A DNA stretch of 64,000 bases from Tachypleus tridentatus (GCF_004210375.1 NC_134827.1:104083285-104147284), one strand, 5' to 3'. Counted from the stretch's first letter, positions 45,757 through 57,900 are shown. A program made the numbers and translations. The notes: generated from the sequence alone by a model not told the origin.

Positions 45757-47525
45757 TTAGAGAGGCAATCGTAGAGGGCGCTGTGTCACTATAGATAGGC
45801 TTAAATGATGAATTTCTTTATGGCGGCGCAGGTCCACTTTCCTGTGGAAAGCGCGTAGACACTGATCACAAGGAAAGGGCTTGAATCCTGTGTGTTTCCT
45901 AGTGTGAGTAATTAGATTAGACGACTGACTGAAGCCTTTTCCACAGATGTTACACTGATGTGGCTTTTCCCCTACAAAGACAAACAAACAAACGAACTCA
46001 GACCTTTAGCTTACATTAAATACTATACATAAAGTACATATTTATATATGTAGTTGTTAATGTAATGAGAAAACAATGCTGGATCAGTTTTAGTTGTTGT
46101 TTTTGTTCTCTTCTCTTTCGACAGAAGTCAAGCGTATGTTTTATTTGTCTAATTCTCTCAACAGAAGTCAAGCGTATGTTTTATTTGTCTAATTCTCTCA
46201 ACAGAAGTCTAGCGTATGTTTTATTTGTCTAATTCTCTCAACAGAAGTCAAGCGTATGTTTTATTTGTCTAATTCTCTCAACAGAAGTCAAGCGTATGTT
46301 TTATTTGTCTAATTCTCTCAACAGAAGTCAAGCGTATGTTTTATTTGTCTAATTCTCTCAACAGAAGTCAAGCGTATGTTTTATTTGTCTAATTCTCTCA
46401 ACAGAAGTCAAGCGTATGTTATATTTGTCTAATTCTCTCAACAGAAGTGTACTATATGTTCCGTTCGTCTCTTCCTCTGTATACCAAAGTCATCCATCTG
46501 TTATTGGCGTCTTCCTCTGTCGATGTAAGAAATGGTAGATATAGAATAAAGCAGGCAATATTTTATAGATAAGATTTATCTGTTCAGTAAAGTTAATGTC
46601 GAGCTATGTTAAGTCTTTGTCACTTCTTTGTGCTGTCGTTCGAGCCTTGGATAGTAAAGCTGTACATTTACTGTCGTTTGACCCTTGGCTAGAAAAGTTA
46701 TACGTTTACTGTCGTTTGACCTTGACTAGAAAAGCTATACGTTTACTGTCAAAGCTTGGCAGTGACAAAAAAAAATGTTCTCGACCAGTATCAAACTGTT
46801 TATCTCAGTTGTTCTAGTTTTTAAAAACACAAACTACAGTTTTTATCTTAAAACTTAAGAGTTTTTTTTTTAAATTACCCATAAACATCCTCCAGTTATT
46901 GGGTAGTATTGATTGAAATGTGACCTGTATATCTGTTACTGACCTGTGTGGATATAAGTATGCTTCTTCATGTCAGACTTCTGGTGGAATCGTTTACCAC
47001 AGTACTGACACGGGTAAGGTCTGGTGTCGGAGTGGATCAACAGGTGGGTGGTCAAGGTGGACGACCTCTTGAAAGTCTTTCCGCACAGTTGGCATTCGTA
47101 GGTCCTCTCAGTCATATGGACAGCTCGGTGGAGGCGTAAACTCAGTTCGTGGCCAAAACTTTTATCACACTGCGGGCACAAGAACGGCCGTTTTCCGTTG
47201 TGCGACCTGCGGGCATGTACCTCGACTCCATGCGGACTGCCGAAGGTTTCTTGACACCTGGAACACGAAAACGGGGACTTTGCGTGTGTATCTTCGTCGT
47301 GGATCATATATTTCCTTTTCAGCTCAGATGACCCCAGAAGGGCCTCGATAGAGTAATCGGATAGCTTTCGGCTCCCAGATGAAAAGGTATTCGAACCTGC
47401 TTGGTTCATCAGGCCTTTGGGATAAATTATGGAATGATCCTGGACTTTTGAAGCTTTTATCTTGGACGGCAGATGAAGCACATAAGGGGCAGTATTAGCA
47501 CTGGGCTTGCTGATAAACTGGTTGC
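45757..47525 (-). CDS. sens/GFI1: Gfi1/Senseless zinc-finger transcription factor, last two exons
   Basis: Two minus-strand exons: 47525-46944 (acceptor TGTGTTCCGCAG, donor GTCAGT) and 45971-45757 (acceptor TGTCTTTGTAG, stop at 45759-45757), joined within the Gly codon of the HTG-EKP linker. Together they encode six C2H2 fingers: [100 protein letters not shown] and [20 protein letters not shown]. Fingers 3-6 are almost identical to vertebrate GFI1, which also has six; Drosophila Senseless has four. The factor is a nuclear, DNA-binding repressor of neural and sensory lineages. Before the fingers lies a Ser/Lys-rich linker with DYSIEALLG. Upstream coding exons are described separately. The N-terminal SNAG region must lie beyond the window edge. 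Confidence 0.95.
46085..46449. repeat. 40-bp minisatellite in Gfi1-like intron
   Basis: About eight to nine nearly identical copies of a 40-bp unit (CAACAGAAGTCAAGCGTATG, then TTTTATTTGTCTAATTCTCT), inside the 972-bp intron between fingers 4 and 5. Confidence 0.93.
46625..46765. repeat. about 43-bp minisatellite, three copies
   Basis: Units contain TTTACTGTCGTTTGACC and CTAGAAAAGCTATACG; same intron as the 40-bp array. Confidence 0.7.
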
Positions 47526-47674
47526 CTGCGGAACACAGTGAACAAAAGTTATAACTGGAACAGGGCTCTTATGATGGACTTTTATACAAAAACTAATATA
47601 AATCAAGACATTCTGCACTTAGCAGACTATCTTATTATGCAAGCTGATAAAATATTTGAACGTTAACCAAATAA

Positions 47675-47863
47675 TAGTTTGTTTTTGAATTTTGCGCAAA
47701 GCTACACGTGGGCTATCTGCGCTAGCCTTCTCCAATTTAGAAGTATAAGACTAAAGGGACGGCAGCTAGTCACTGCCACCCACCGCCAACTCTTGGGCTA
47801 CTCTTTTACCAACGAATAGTGGGATTTACCGTCTCATTATTAAGTCCCCACAGCTGAAAGGGT
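47675..47863 (-). repeat. SINE family A copy (body only)
   Basis: Minus-strand tail and body ending at CAGCTGAAAGGG, where a second copy begins at once. Confidence 0.85.
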
Positions 47864-48140
47864 TGGTTTGGTTTGTTTTTGATTTCGCGCACGCTACACG
47901 AGGGCTATCTGCGCTAGCCGTTCCTAATTTAGAAGTATAAAACTAGAGGAACAGCAGCTAGTCATCACCACCCACCGCCAACTCTTGGGCTACTCTTTTA
48001 CCAACGAATAGTAAGATTGAAAGTCACATTACAACACCACCACGGCTGAAAGGGCGAGCATGTTTGGTGTGACGGGTATTCAAACCCGCAACCCTCAGGT
48101 TACGAGTTGAACGTCTTAACCCACCTGGCCATGCCGAGCC
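47864..48140 (-). repeat. SINE family A copy in tandem
   Basis: Full minus-strand copy abutting the truncated copy in the same orientation. This suggests insertion into the head of the older copy or tandem reinsertion. Confidence 0.88.
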
Positions 48141-48556
48141 CGAATAATAGTATTAAATAATTATTATTGGATCTCCCATATGTTGAAAATAATGCTGCTA
48201 AATATAAAGATTAAATCCAGTGAACGTGTGAACTCATAAGTATAATAAAACTATATTTTAGAACAAGTACTAGAATAACGAAACTGAAACCGAAAGACAA
48301 GTGTTCGTTTGGTTTATAGATTTCCCCAGTAGATGTTGTTGCTACGTTGGAATATGTTTGGGGTTCTCCATTAGGTGTAGCTTACCGTGTTTGTTTTTTG
48401 TAAGGTACAAAACTACACGATGAGTCGCTTTGTCCATCAACCTGCCAGACCTTACTAGTTATGGTATAACGTTTACATTTCTCCTTTTTTTAAACTATTT
48501 TATAAAAATCCTTTCACTTTTCTGGCTTCGTTCTAACCCCAAATCGACAATTTCAT

Positions 48557-48822
48557 CATGGTTTGTTTTTCGAATTTCGCACAAAGCTACTCGAGGGCTA
48601 TCTGTGCTAGCCGTCCCTAACTTAGCAGTGTAAGACTAGAGGGAAAGCAGCTAGTCATCACCACCCATCGCCAACTCTTGGGCTACTCTTTTACCAACGA
48701 ATAGTAAGATTGACCGTCACATTATAACGCCCCCACGGCTGAAAGGGCGAGCATGTTTGGCGCGACGGGGATGCGAACCCGCGACCCTCAGATTACGAGT
48801 CACGCTTGGCCATGCCGGGCCT
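48557..48822 (-). repeat. SINE family A copy with head deletion
   Basis: Minus-strand copy; the head lacks about 12 bp between ATTACGAGTC and ACGCTTGGCC. Confidence 0.88.
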
Positions 48823-48827
48823 TCTCA

Positions 48828-48935
48828 TGGATTGATTGTTTGTAATTAAGCATAAACCTATGCAACGGGCAGGCAATCTGTGCTGTGGCCATCACGGGTA
48901 TCGAAACCCGGTTTCTATCGGTGTGCTACTGGGGG
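48828..48935 (-). repeat. SINE family C copy
   Basis: Minus-strand copy from ATTGATTGTTTGTAATTAAG to GTGTGCTACTGGGGG; its last bases merge into the following tandem array. Confidence 0.75.
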
Positions 48936-49220
48936 CGATCACTTCGTGTAATAAGTATATGATTGGCTTAACCCGGTACTTTATAACAAGTATATGATTG
49001 GCTGTGTAACAAGTATATGACTGGGGCGATCACTTCGTGTAATAAGTATATGATTGGCTTAAGGGGCGAGCACTTCGTATAACAAGTATATGATTGGCTA
49101 AAGGGGCGAGCACTTCGTGTAACAAGTATATGATTGGCTAAAGGGGCGAGCACTTCGTGTAACAAGTATATGATTGGCTAAAGGGGCGAGCACTTCGTGT
49201 AACAAGTATATGATTGGCTA
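48931..49220. repeat. 39-bp minisatellite seeded at a SINE end
   Basis: Six to seven copies of a 39-bp unit (GGGGCGAGCACTTCGTGTAA, then CAAGTATATGATTGGCTAA). The four right-hand copies are nearly identical and the left ones are truncated and diverged. Confidence 0.92.
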
Positions 49221-49311
49221 AGTAACCATCACGATTGATATTCTTTGTTAGTTCTAAGAACATGTCAGTGAAGTTAAAAAAAACACTGCACTACATCTTT
49301 CATGTTCATTG

Positions 49312-49590
49312 CCGACGGGCATGGCCAGGTGATTAAGGCACACGACTCGTAATCTGAGAGTCGCGGATTCGAATCCCCGTCACACCAAATATGCTCGCCC
49401 TTTCAGCCGTGGGGGTGTTATAATATAACGGTCAATCCCACTATTCGTTGGTAAAAAGAGTAGCCCAAGAGTTGGCGGTGGGTGGTGATGACTAGCTGCC
49501 TTCTCTCTTGTCTCACACTGTTAAATTAGGAACAGCTAGCACAGGTAACTCTCGTATAGCTTTGCGCAAATTCAAAACAAACCAAACCGA
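49312..49590 (+). repeat. SINE family A copy (full length)
   Basis: Plus-strand copy from GACGGGCATGGCCAGGTG to GCAAATTCAAAACAAACC. Confidence 0.9.
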
Positions 49591-50577
49591 CGAGGTTTTT
49601 CGCACAATAGTAATTAATGTTCAGCGGCTAGGGTACAACAGTTAACTTACCTTTATCCGGGCCATGTAGCAACGTGAGACAAGGGTTAATTGATCAGAAC
49701 ATGTCAAGAGTTTTACAGAGTGTTGTTTGTTTCTCAGAAGACTGTATTTAATTTCACTGGTACAGTACGTAGATCGCTTACCCATCGTTCAACTGCCCAA
49801 AAGGCTGCATTTTGAAAACGAGTGTTTTTATTATGAAATCGGCCCATCTTTAAATGTGGCTACCAGCTTAACAGAGATTTCCAATTTTGTGTAGTCTGTC
49901 GATTAACGTAGCAGGCTGATTTCGAATAAGCACAGTCTGAGGTATATTTTCTCTCAAATTTAAAACTATATGTATAGTTCTTAGACAATAAATCTACAAA
50001 CAAAACCCGTCCATCAGAAGACCGCACTTATCAACGAATCTTTAAGGTTACCCCATATTTGTTAATATAGTTTTCAAGTTTCGTGTGAACCTAAAACTAG
50101 CTGTATAAAAATAAAGTATTATAAAATTAGGTTCATGTTGGTAATTAATTGTCATTAAACAAATGAAATTCCTCCACTGTTCTTACTTTCCTTTCAGTCT
50201 ACTCTTTGTCAGATGTTTTCAGAGAAAGACATTTTGGTTGAAGGTCACATATGTACGATACGAATGGCTGAAACGACTATGCGTAGGGTGAAGGTTATTT
50301 GTACGGGCTTATTTGTTTTTACTTCTTCAAACAAAGGAAGAATACAATTACGGTTACTACAGTTGGCAATAATTAATGTATGTTTGTAAACTTGCTGAGA
50401 ATTTAATGAAAATCAGCAGAAAAAAAAACACAAGTTTCAACAAGGAGAAGTTTAAATTATCACAGTTTTATCTTGAAACATTAAGTGTTTGGAAGCTGTG
50501 TACGAGAGTGTTTACGCGCTGTCGTAACTCGCATATCAGTTCCTTTGTTGTATTTGTAGCTGTAGTTCCAGTTGTTA
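49591..50577. other. Gfi1-like intron sequence, nothing recognisable
   Basis: No exon, SINE or array detected. Confidence 0.45.
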
Positions 50578-50937
50578 CAGTGTTTCTCCGATAATAAGAC
50601 CTACCCATAAAATAAGACCTAGTGTGATTTTTGGGGATAGTTTTAATATAAGCCCTACCCTTAAAATAAGCCCTAGTTAAGAGTGGCAGGAAGAGGAAAG
50701 AAATAAAAAAAAATTAATTTATTAATTAGTTTAATAGTTAATTAGTTTGTTTAAGTATTAATCAGTTAGTTTAATAGTTTAATAATAGTTTATTTTAAAT
50801 GGTTAGTTTAATAGTTTTACTTTGTAACTTCATTTTTTTAATATATCAAAATAAGACATCCCCCGAAAATAAGCCCTAGTGTCATATATTGGAGTGAAAA
50901 TTAATATAAGCCCTGTCTTATTTTTGGAGAAACACGG
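50578..50937. mobile_element. 360-bp MITE with TA target duplication
   Basis: Terminal inverted repeats of about 23 bp: left CAGTGTTTCTCCGATAATAA, right (reversed) CCGTGTTTCTCCAAAAATAA. TA flanks both ends (50576-50577 and 50938-50939). Subterminal AATAAGCCCTA motifs recur in both arms. It has no coding capacity and an AT-rich core with TTTAATAGTTTAATTAGT-type repeats. A Tc1/mariner-type non-autonomous element is the likely class. Confidence 0.85.
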
Positions 50938-50989
50938 TATTAAAAGTGGCGTTTCAGGAACGCAGTTTTTTTTTGCTAACTTTACCTAC

Positions 50990-51354
50990 CTACACTCTCG
51001 AAACCCGGATATTTCGACTGAGGAAAAGAACGAGCCCTTCCACCGTGATTCGGGCTTAAAAACCTTTCTTGAGACGTCTGTGATGGCGGACGGAACTCTT
51101 GGGAAAGATGACTTTCTTCTGGAGACTTCGGCGGCACTTTCGGGAACAGCGGTGCCTGGTGCGTGCTCCCACAGCCGCGAGCGACGTCATTCGATTCAGG
51201 GCGTGGAACGAGGCAACTGCAGGTTTGTCGGGCCAGCTTCAGGTAGCGAAACAGTTTATCGCTGTATAGACCATGTAGGGGTAGGATGGCCAGTCCAGAG
51301 GCCAACACCTGGGGTAGATAGCTGTGGAAAGCTCAGATGCTACTGATCGTTGAG
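50990..51354 (-). pseudogene. candidate Gfi1-like internal exon with frame discrepancy
   Basis: The minus strand has an excellent acceptor (TTTTACACAG, ending 51355) and donor (GTAGGT, 50989-50984) around 365 GC-richer, repeat-free bases. Entering in phase 1, as the 63.9-kb exon requires, gives ELSTAIYPRCWPLDWPSYPY, then MVYTAINCFAT and a TGA. The other frame is open from just after a TGA near the acceptor to the donor (e.g. LFPKVPPKSPEESHLSQEF) and exits in phase 1, as the 47.5-kb exon requires. The exon length is 365, one base short of a multiple of three. A one-base indel, real or an assembly error, would reconcile entry and exit. Skipping it also keeps the flanking exons in frame, so it might be a cassette exon. 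Confidence 0.45.
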
Positions 51355-51380
51355 CTGTGTAAAAAATAAAAAAAATCTAA

Positions 51381-52135
51381 TATTCTATTAAAGATGCACG
51401 TGAAAAATAACAAAAACAACACAGACTCGAACTACTGAATTCACTTTAAAAAATGGGCGATCAACCCCCTACCGTTTGTGTAGGAGAAGGCGTTTTAAGG
51501 TAACTTTGCATAATTAGAATATGTTATGAAACGTAAAACCATGAAGAATCTAATAACGTTTATTCCCTTGTGTTCTGTCCACCACTGATAATCGAACTCC
51601 AAATTTGAGTGATGTAAATTCGTCGCTAGTCCAGCGGAAGGCGAAGGCTTATGCAAACCATTTTCTTTCAACTAGTCCTCTGAAATGCCACAAAGTAAAT
51701 ACCTTAAAGACGCTCATTTGTGGTATTAGCAGGTATATAGAAATTACAAAAGAGAACAAACAAGAAACGACATGAAATTTATAGAAGAAAAACCTGAAGT
51801 TTTGAGACGGAAAGAAATGGTAGACACATGTAAAACATCGTTAGGACTGATAAGAGAATAAAAACCTTCGAAATGGATTAAAACCTGAAACAGCCAATCT
51901 GCACCAGGCTTTCTTGAGTCTGCGCATAACGAGCCAATAAACGAAATTATTTCGTATCCGTGCTTATAATAGCGACAATGAGGGGTACATTGTACATGTA
52001 TATGCTTAATTTCAACGGTAGCCGCAAGGGACATGTCCCCACACTTCTGAAACCAAAGTTACGTCCCTGTATATGTCTATGGGCTACACTTCTTTGCATT
52101 GTTTGTTACAGAGGAACATATCCCCACATTTCTCA
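51381..52135. other. Gfi1-like intron, decayed SINE traces only
   Basis: No exon seen. Around 51,575-51,650 a faint tRNA-like minus-strand remnant (ACCACTGATAATCGAACTCC) is visible. Confidence 0.4.
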
Positions 52136-52263
52136 TTGATTGATTGTTTGGAATTAAGCGCAAAGATACACAATGGGCTATCTGTGCTCTGCCCATTATG
52201 GGTATCGAATCTGGTTTCTAGCCGTGTGATCCGCAGACATACTACTGTGCCACTGGTGGGCCC
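52136..52263 (-). repeat. SINE family C copy
   Basis: Minus-strand copy from TTGATTGTTTGGAATTAAGC to CACTGGTGGGC. Confidence 0.8.
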
Positions 52264-52599
52264 TTACACTTCTGAAACCAAAGTTACGTCGCTGTACACA
52301 TGAATAGGTTTATTTTCCTCCACGAGGTAAGATTAAAACCATGCAAAGAAGTGGACTAGAGATCAGCGTATCCGGACAGTGAGTCCGGATGTTTGAAGTT
52401 CGCGTTCCACATTTACGCTTATGTTAAGACATCTATCAAAACAAACAGATAGGTAAATTTTAGTTACCCTGGTGGCCATTATATAAAATCATTATGTAAC
52501 GCGATTTTACATCTTCTGTCTTCCACCATCGAAAATCTTGTGATTGTAATATGTAATGTTCAAAGTTTTTAACAATTTGGAGGTATTGGATAATACATT

Positions 52600-52770
52600 G
52601 AGTTATTACTTGGGTTTCAATCCGAGAATTCAAAGTTCGCGACCCACTGCCGTAAAAATGGGGTGTGGGTGTGTTATTACTGTAACGATGAAATCTAACT
52701 ATTCGGTCTTACAAGAGTTCGCAGTAGCTGGTGTTGACCAGTTGCCTTCCTGTTAGTTTATCAGCTCAAC
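52600..52770 (+). repeat. SINE family A copy (decayed)
   Basis: GTGTTATTACTGTAACG, AACTATTCGGT and AGTTGCCTTCCTGTTAG segments occur in family A order; much is lost. Confidence 0.45.
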
Positions 52771-53639
52771 TTTAGACAGCAGTTTAGTTTCGGACAAAAT
52801 TACAAAATGGAGTAATATACACGTATTGCTGGTCCTGTGCTTAGTGTTTGGAGTAACAAAACATTTTCATTAATTCATGGGGCTTGCAGCAATATAACAC
52901 TATTGCTGGTTTGGTGCTTCGCGTTTAGAGTAACATAGAACATTTTTAGTAACTCATAGGGTCTAGAGTAACGTATACATTTTGTGGATGTGACACAGAT
53001 ATTATAGCTATAACATTTTCATAATTTAAAATCATTTTAAAATAATGTTATTGTATTTTAAATTTTGAGACAGGCTGTCCATTCTGAAGGCCAGTTCGGA
53101 TGTGCCCCAGCTGTGAACAATGCTTATTCAGAGTGTGGTCAAGCTTATAAAAGGTATTTAACTTCTGCATGTGACCAATACACTAATCTTTCTTGTCACG
53201 AGGAATATGTACTGTACACTGTGAAATAAAAAGTGATTTTATACTCTAAATAACAAGAATTTAGCACGTGGTTCGCTTCATTTTGGGTTCAACTTCTGAT
53301 CAGTTTAACCCAGAAGCGTCCCTGTTTATAAGTGAACCTGTCTCGCTCCTCTGGTGTTGTTGTTGAGGGAACTAAAGATCCGGCCTTCCATATTAAGGAA
53401 ACACCTTTCCGTTGTTGTTCGGCTGTGAATAAGTTTTTTGTTGTTGTTTTCTATTTCATAGTGAAACAGATTCGTGTTAGTCTCTTATGTTTAGTCAAGT
53501 ATATTGTAAGTAAACTCTGTTTAGTGGCCGAGAGATTTTCTTCTTCTAAAGTTAGATACTTGAAGATGACGGTACTGATTTTCCAAATGGCTACAACGTT
53601 TGAAAACAAAAAACTGTGAGTGTTGTGATTTATAAATTC
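52771..53639. other. Gfi1-like intron, nothing recognisable
   Basis: Open frame 53332-53619 has no family signature. Confidence 0.4.
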
Positions 53640-54850
53640 CAGAATACACTGTAATAAACAAGTACCAACAAATTGAAAATTAGCTAATGTCACTCCTACC
53701 TTCAAGGAAAGTAACAAAAGTTGTCCCAGTAATTATAGACTTATTAGTTTTGCATCAGTTGTGGGAAACGTTTCAGAAAGTTTGATAAAAGGTACTTTTC
53801 AAAGTCATTTAACAAAGATTAAAATTTTATTGGACAGCTAACTAGGGAAAAATCTTGCCTTAAAAGTATATGGATATGCTTTGAAACTGTTACTGTATAT
53901 GGAATATTGTGTTCAGTCTTGGGTTTCTTACCTTAGAAAAGACATTGAATTGTTGGAAAGGGTTCAGAGAAGGGTCACCTAAAATTATAGCTGGGTTGTG
54001 GTGAGAATAGAGAATATGAGAATAGATAAATAGAATTATCTCTTGAGAAAAGAAGCGTTAGAAGGAATCTGATTGAAGTGTTTGAAACAGTAAAAGGAAG
54101 GGATATGTTGATGCCCATGGGCGTAGATCCTGGGGGGGATGTGATACACCCCCCTTCATTTTAGGTAGGGGTATGGTGCATACAATCATCCCCCTACAGT
54201 TTGGTCTGTTGAATTGTTTTATTGCATCACAGACCTACAAATTGCGTGTTTGTTCTTGTGATTCTCGTGTTCTTACCAATCGAATTACATAATTAGGCCA
54301 AGTTGTAGGCTTTTTCATTAGCCGAAATGTACATCTTTTATATCGGCGTGCTCTAAGCTTTTCGATCTAAGCAATAGTTCGCAAGTATCAGTCAGTAAGC
54401 CTAAGTATACATGCAAGTATCGTGGCAACAAGATTACTCTGTGACTGCATGTTTACAGCTTTCAGGTTCACGTAATCAGAGATTACCAATTTGTAAATTG
54501 AACAATCCACACAAGTGGTTGAATAAATCATCCACCCCCATCGGGTGTAAAAAATCTACGCCTCTGTTGATGCCCCAACATTTTTCATTTTTAACAGCGA
54601 AAATTATAGGAATAGGGGACACAAATATAGATTTAGATAATATAGAAACCGTCTTCAGCGAAAGCAATTTCGTTTTTCACATAGTGTGGGTTGACCTGTG
54701 AATGGATTGCCTTTGAATGTTGTGGAAACAGTAACTTTCAGTGAATTTAAAAGAACTTTTGATAGACACGTGAAGAACAGGGGCTGGAACTAAAATTTTA
54801 TTTTATTTTAGAGGATGCGACAGCCGAGATGGACCAAAAGATCCCTTGTT
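53640..54850 (+). mobile_element. CR1-like LINE fragment, interrupted
   Basis: Plus-strand reverse transcriptase remnants: KLANVTPTFKESNKSCPSN then YRLISFASVVGNVSESLIK (53.67-53.79 kb). After a deletion of most of the RT core follow YMEYCVQSW and DIELLERVQRRVT (53.90-53.98 kb). After the nested element comes the C-terminal block VWVDL, LPLNVVETVTFSEFKRTFD, HVKNRGW. Stops and frameshifts are frequent. It is split at 54,116/54,565 by a TIR element. These blocks are typical of the CR1/Jockey-clade C-terminus. Confidence 0.8.
54117..54564. mobile_element. TIR element, copy 1 (448 bp), nested in the LINE
   Basis: Flanked by the 11-bp direct repeat TGTTGATGCCC (54106-54116 and 54565-54575), which is part of the LINE's own coding sequence. 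Ends are imperfect inverted repeats: GGGCGTAGATCC on the left, and AATCTACGCC on the right. A second copy lies at 63.3 kb. No transposase; a 96-codon frame inside it is shared by both copies but shows no domain. Confidence 0.88.
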
Positions 54851-54977
54851 GTCATTAAACATTATGTTAACTAAAAAAAGGAGGTGGATGGGGGAAGTAA
54901 AAATAGAAGTAACAAAATACAAAAAAAAGATAAAATGAAAGTAAAAAAGGAATAATAACCCACAATAAGAGTAAAAA

Positions 54978-57900
54978 TAATCACCCAGTTACCACTGTGA
55001 CAAAATTATCACCCAGTTACTACTGTTACAAATTAATACCCAATTAATACTGTGAGAGATTATCACTCAGTTACTACTGTGACAAATTAATACCCAGTTG
55101 CTACTGTGAGAGATTATCAACCAGTTACTACTGTTACAAATTATCACTCAGTTACTACTGTGACAAATTATCACCTAGTTACCATTGTGGCAAATTATAA
55201 CCCAGTTACTACTGTTACAAATTATCACCCAGTTACTACTGTGACAAATTACAACTCAGTTACAACTGTGACAAATTATCACCCAGTTACCACTGTGACA
55301 AATTATCACCTAGTTACCACTGTGGCAAATTATAACCCAGTTACCACTGTGAGAAATTATCACCCAGTTACTAGACAAATTATAACCTAGTTACCACTGT
55401 GGCAAATTATAACCCAGTTACCACTGTGAGAAATTATCACCCAGTTACTACTGTTAAAATTTTAACCCAGTTACTACTGTTACAAATTATCACCCAGTTA
55501 CTACTGTGACAAATTATAACTCAGTTACAACTGTGACAAATTATCACCCAGTTACCACTGTGACAAATTATCACCCAGTTACTACTGTTACAAATTATCA
55601 CCCAGTTACTACTGTTACAAATTATCACCCAGTTACTACTGTGACAAATTATCACCCAGTTACTACTGTGACAAATTATCACTCAGTTACTACTGTACAA
55701 ATTATCACGCAGTTACCACTATGACAAATTATCACCCAGTTACTATTGTTACAAATTATCACCCAGTTACTACTGTTACAAATTATCACTCAGTTACTAC
55801 TGTGACAAATTATAACCCAGTTACCACTGTGACAAATTATCGCCCAGTTACTACTGTTACAAATTATCACTCAGTTACTACTGTTACAAATTATCACCCA
55901 GTTACCACTGTGACAAATTATCACCCAGTTACTACTGTTACAAATTATCACCAGTTACAGACAAATTATACAGTTACTGTGACAAATTATCACCCAGTTA
56001 CTACTGTTACAAATTATCACTCAGTTACTACTGTGACAGATTATCACCCAGTTACTACTGTGAGAGATTATCACCCAGTTACTACTGTGAGAGAATATCA
56101 CCCTGTTACTACTGTTACAAATTATCACTCAGTTACTACTGTTACAAATTTTCACCCAGTTACTACTGTGACAAATTATCACTCAGTTACTACTATGACA
56201 AATTATCACCCAGTTACCACTGTTACAAATTATCACCCAGTTACTACTGTGACAAATTATCACCCAGTTACTACTGTTACAAATTATCACCCAGTTACTA
56301 CTGTGAGAGATTATCACCCAGTTACTACTGTCACAAATTAATACTCAGTTACTACTGTGAGAGATTATCACCCAGTAACTACTGTTACAAATTATCACCC
56401 AGTTACTACTGTTACAAATTATCATTCAGTTACTACTGTGACAAATTATCACCCAGTTACTACTGTGAGAGATTATCACCCAGTTACTACTGTGACAAAT
56501 TATCACCCAGTTACTACTGTTACAAATTATCACCCAGTTACTACTGTTACAAATTATCACCCAGTTACTACTGTTACAAATTATCACTCAGTTACTACTG
56601 TGACAAATTATCACCCAGGTACCACTGTGAGAAATTATCACCCAGTTACAACTGTGAGAATTTATCACCCAGTTACTACTGTTACAAATTATCACCCAGT
56701 TACTACTGTGACAAAATATTACCCAGTTACTACTGTTACAAATTATCACTCAGTTACTACTGTGACAAATTATCACGCAGTTACCACTGTGACAAATTAT
56801 CACCCAGTTACTACTGTTACAAATTATCACCCAGTTACTACTGTTACAAATTATCACTCAGTTACTACTGTGACAAATTATCACTCAGTTACTACTGTGA
56901 CAAATTATAACCCAGTTACCACTGTGACATATTATCACCCAGTTACTACTGTTACAAATTATCACTCAGTTACTACTGTGACAAATTATAACCCAGTTAC
57001 CACTGTGACATATTATCACCCAGTTACTACTGTGACAAATTATCACCCAGTTACTACTGTTACAAATTATCACCCAGTTACCACTGTGAGAGATTATCAC
57101 CCAGTAACTACTGTTACAAATTATCACCCAGTTACTACTGTTACAAATTATCACTCAGTTACTACTGTGACAAATTATCACCCAGTTACTACTGTGAGAG
57201 ATTATCACCCAGTTACTACTGTGAGAGATTATCACCCTGTTACTACTGTGAGAGATTATCACCCTGTTACTACTGTTACAAATTATCACTCAGTTACCAC
57301 TGTGACAAATTATCACCCAGTTGCTACTGTTACAAATTATCACCCAGTTACTACTGTTACAAATTATGACAAATTATCACCCAGTTACTACTGTGAGAAA
57401 TTATCACCCAGTTACTACTGTGACAAATTATCACCCAGTTACTACTGTTACAAATTATCACCCAGTTACTACTGTTACAAATTATCACTCAGTTACTACT
57501 GTGACAAATTATCACCCAGTTACCACTGTGAGAGATTATCACCCAGTTACTACTGTTACAAATTTTCACCCAGTTACTACTGTGACAAATTATCACCCAG
57601 TTACTACTGTTACAGATTATCACTCAGTTACTACTGTTACAAATTATCACCCAGTTACCACTGTGACAAATTATGTTACCACTGTGACAAATTATCACCC
57701 AGTTACTACTGTGACAAATTATCACTCAGTTACTACCATGACAAATTATCACCCAGTTACCACTGTGACAAATTATCACCCAGTTACTACTGTGACAAAT
57801 TATCACCCAGTTACTACTGTGACAAATTATCACCCAGTTACTACTGTTATAAATTATCACCCAGTTACTACTGTGACAAATTATCACTCAGTTACTACTG

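Noticed and set aside
50879-51346. 155-codon plus-strand frame
   Set aside because: It starts inside the right arm of a MITE and runs antisense to the better-supported candidate Gfi1-like exon.
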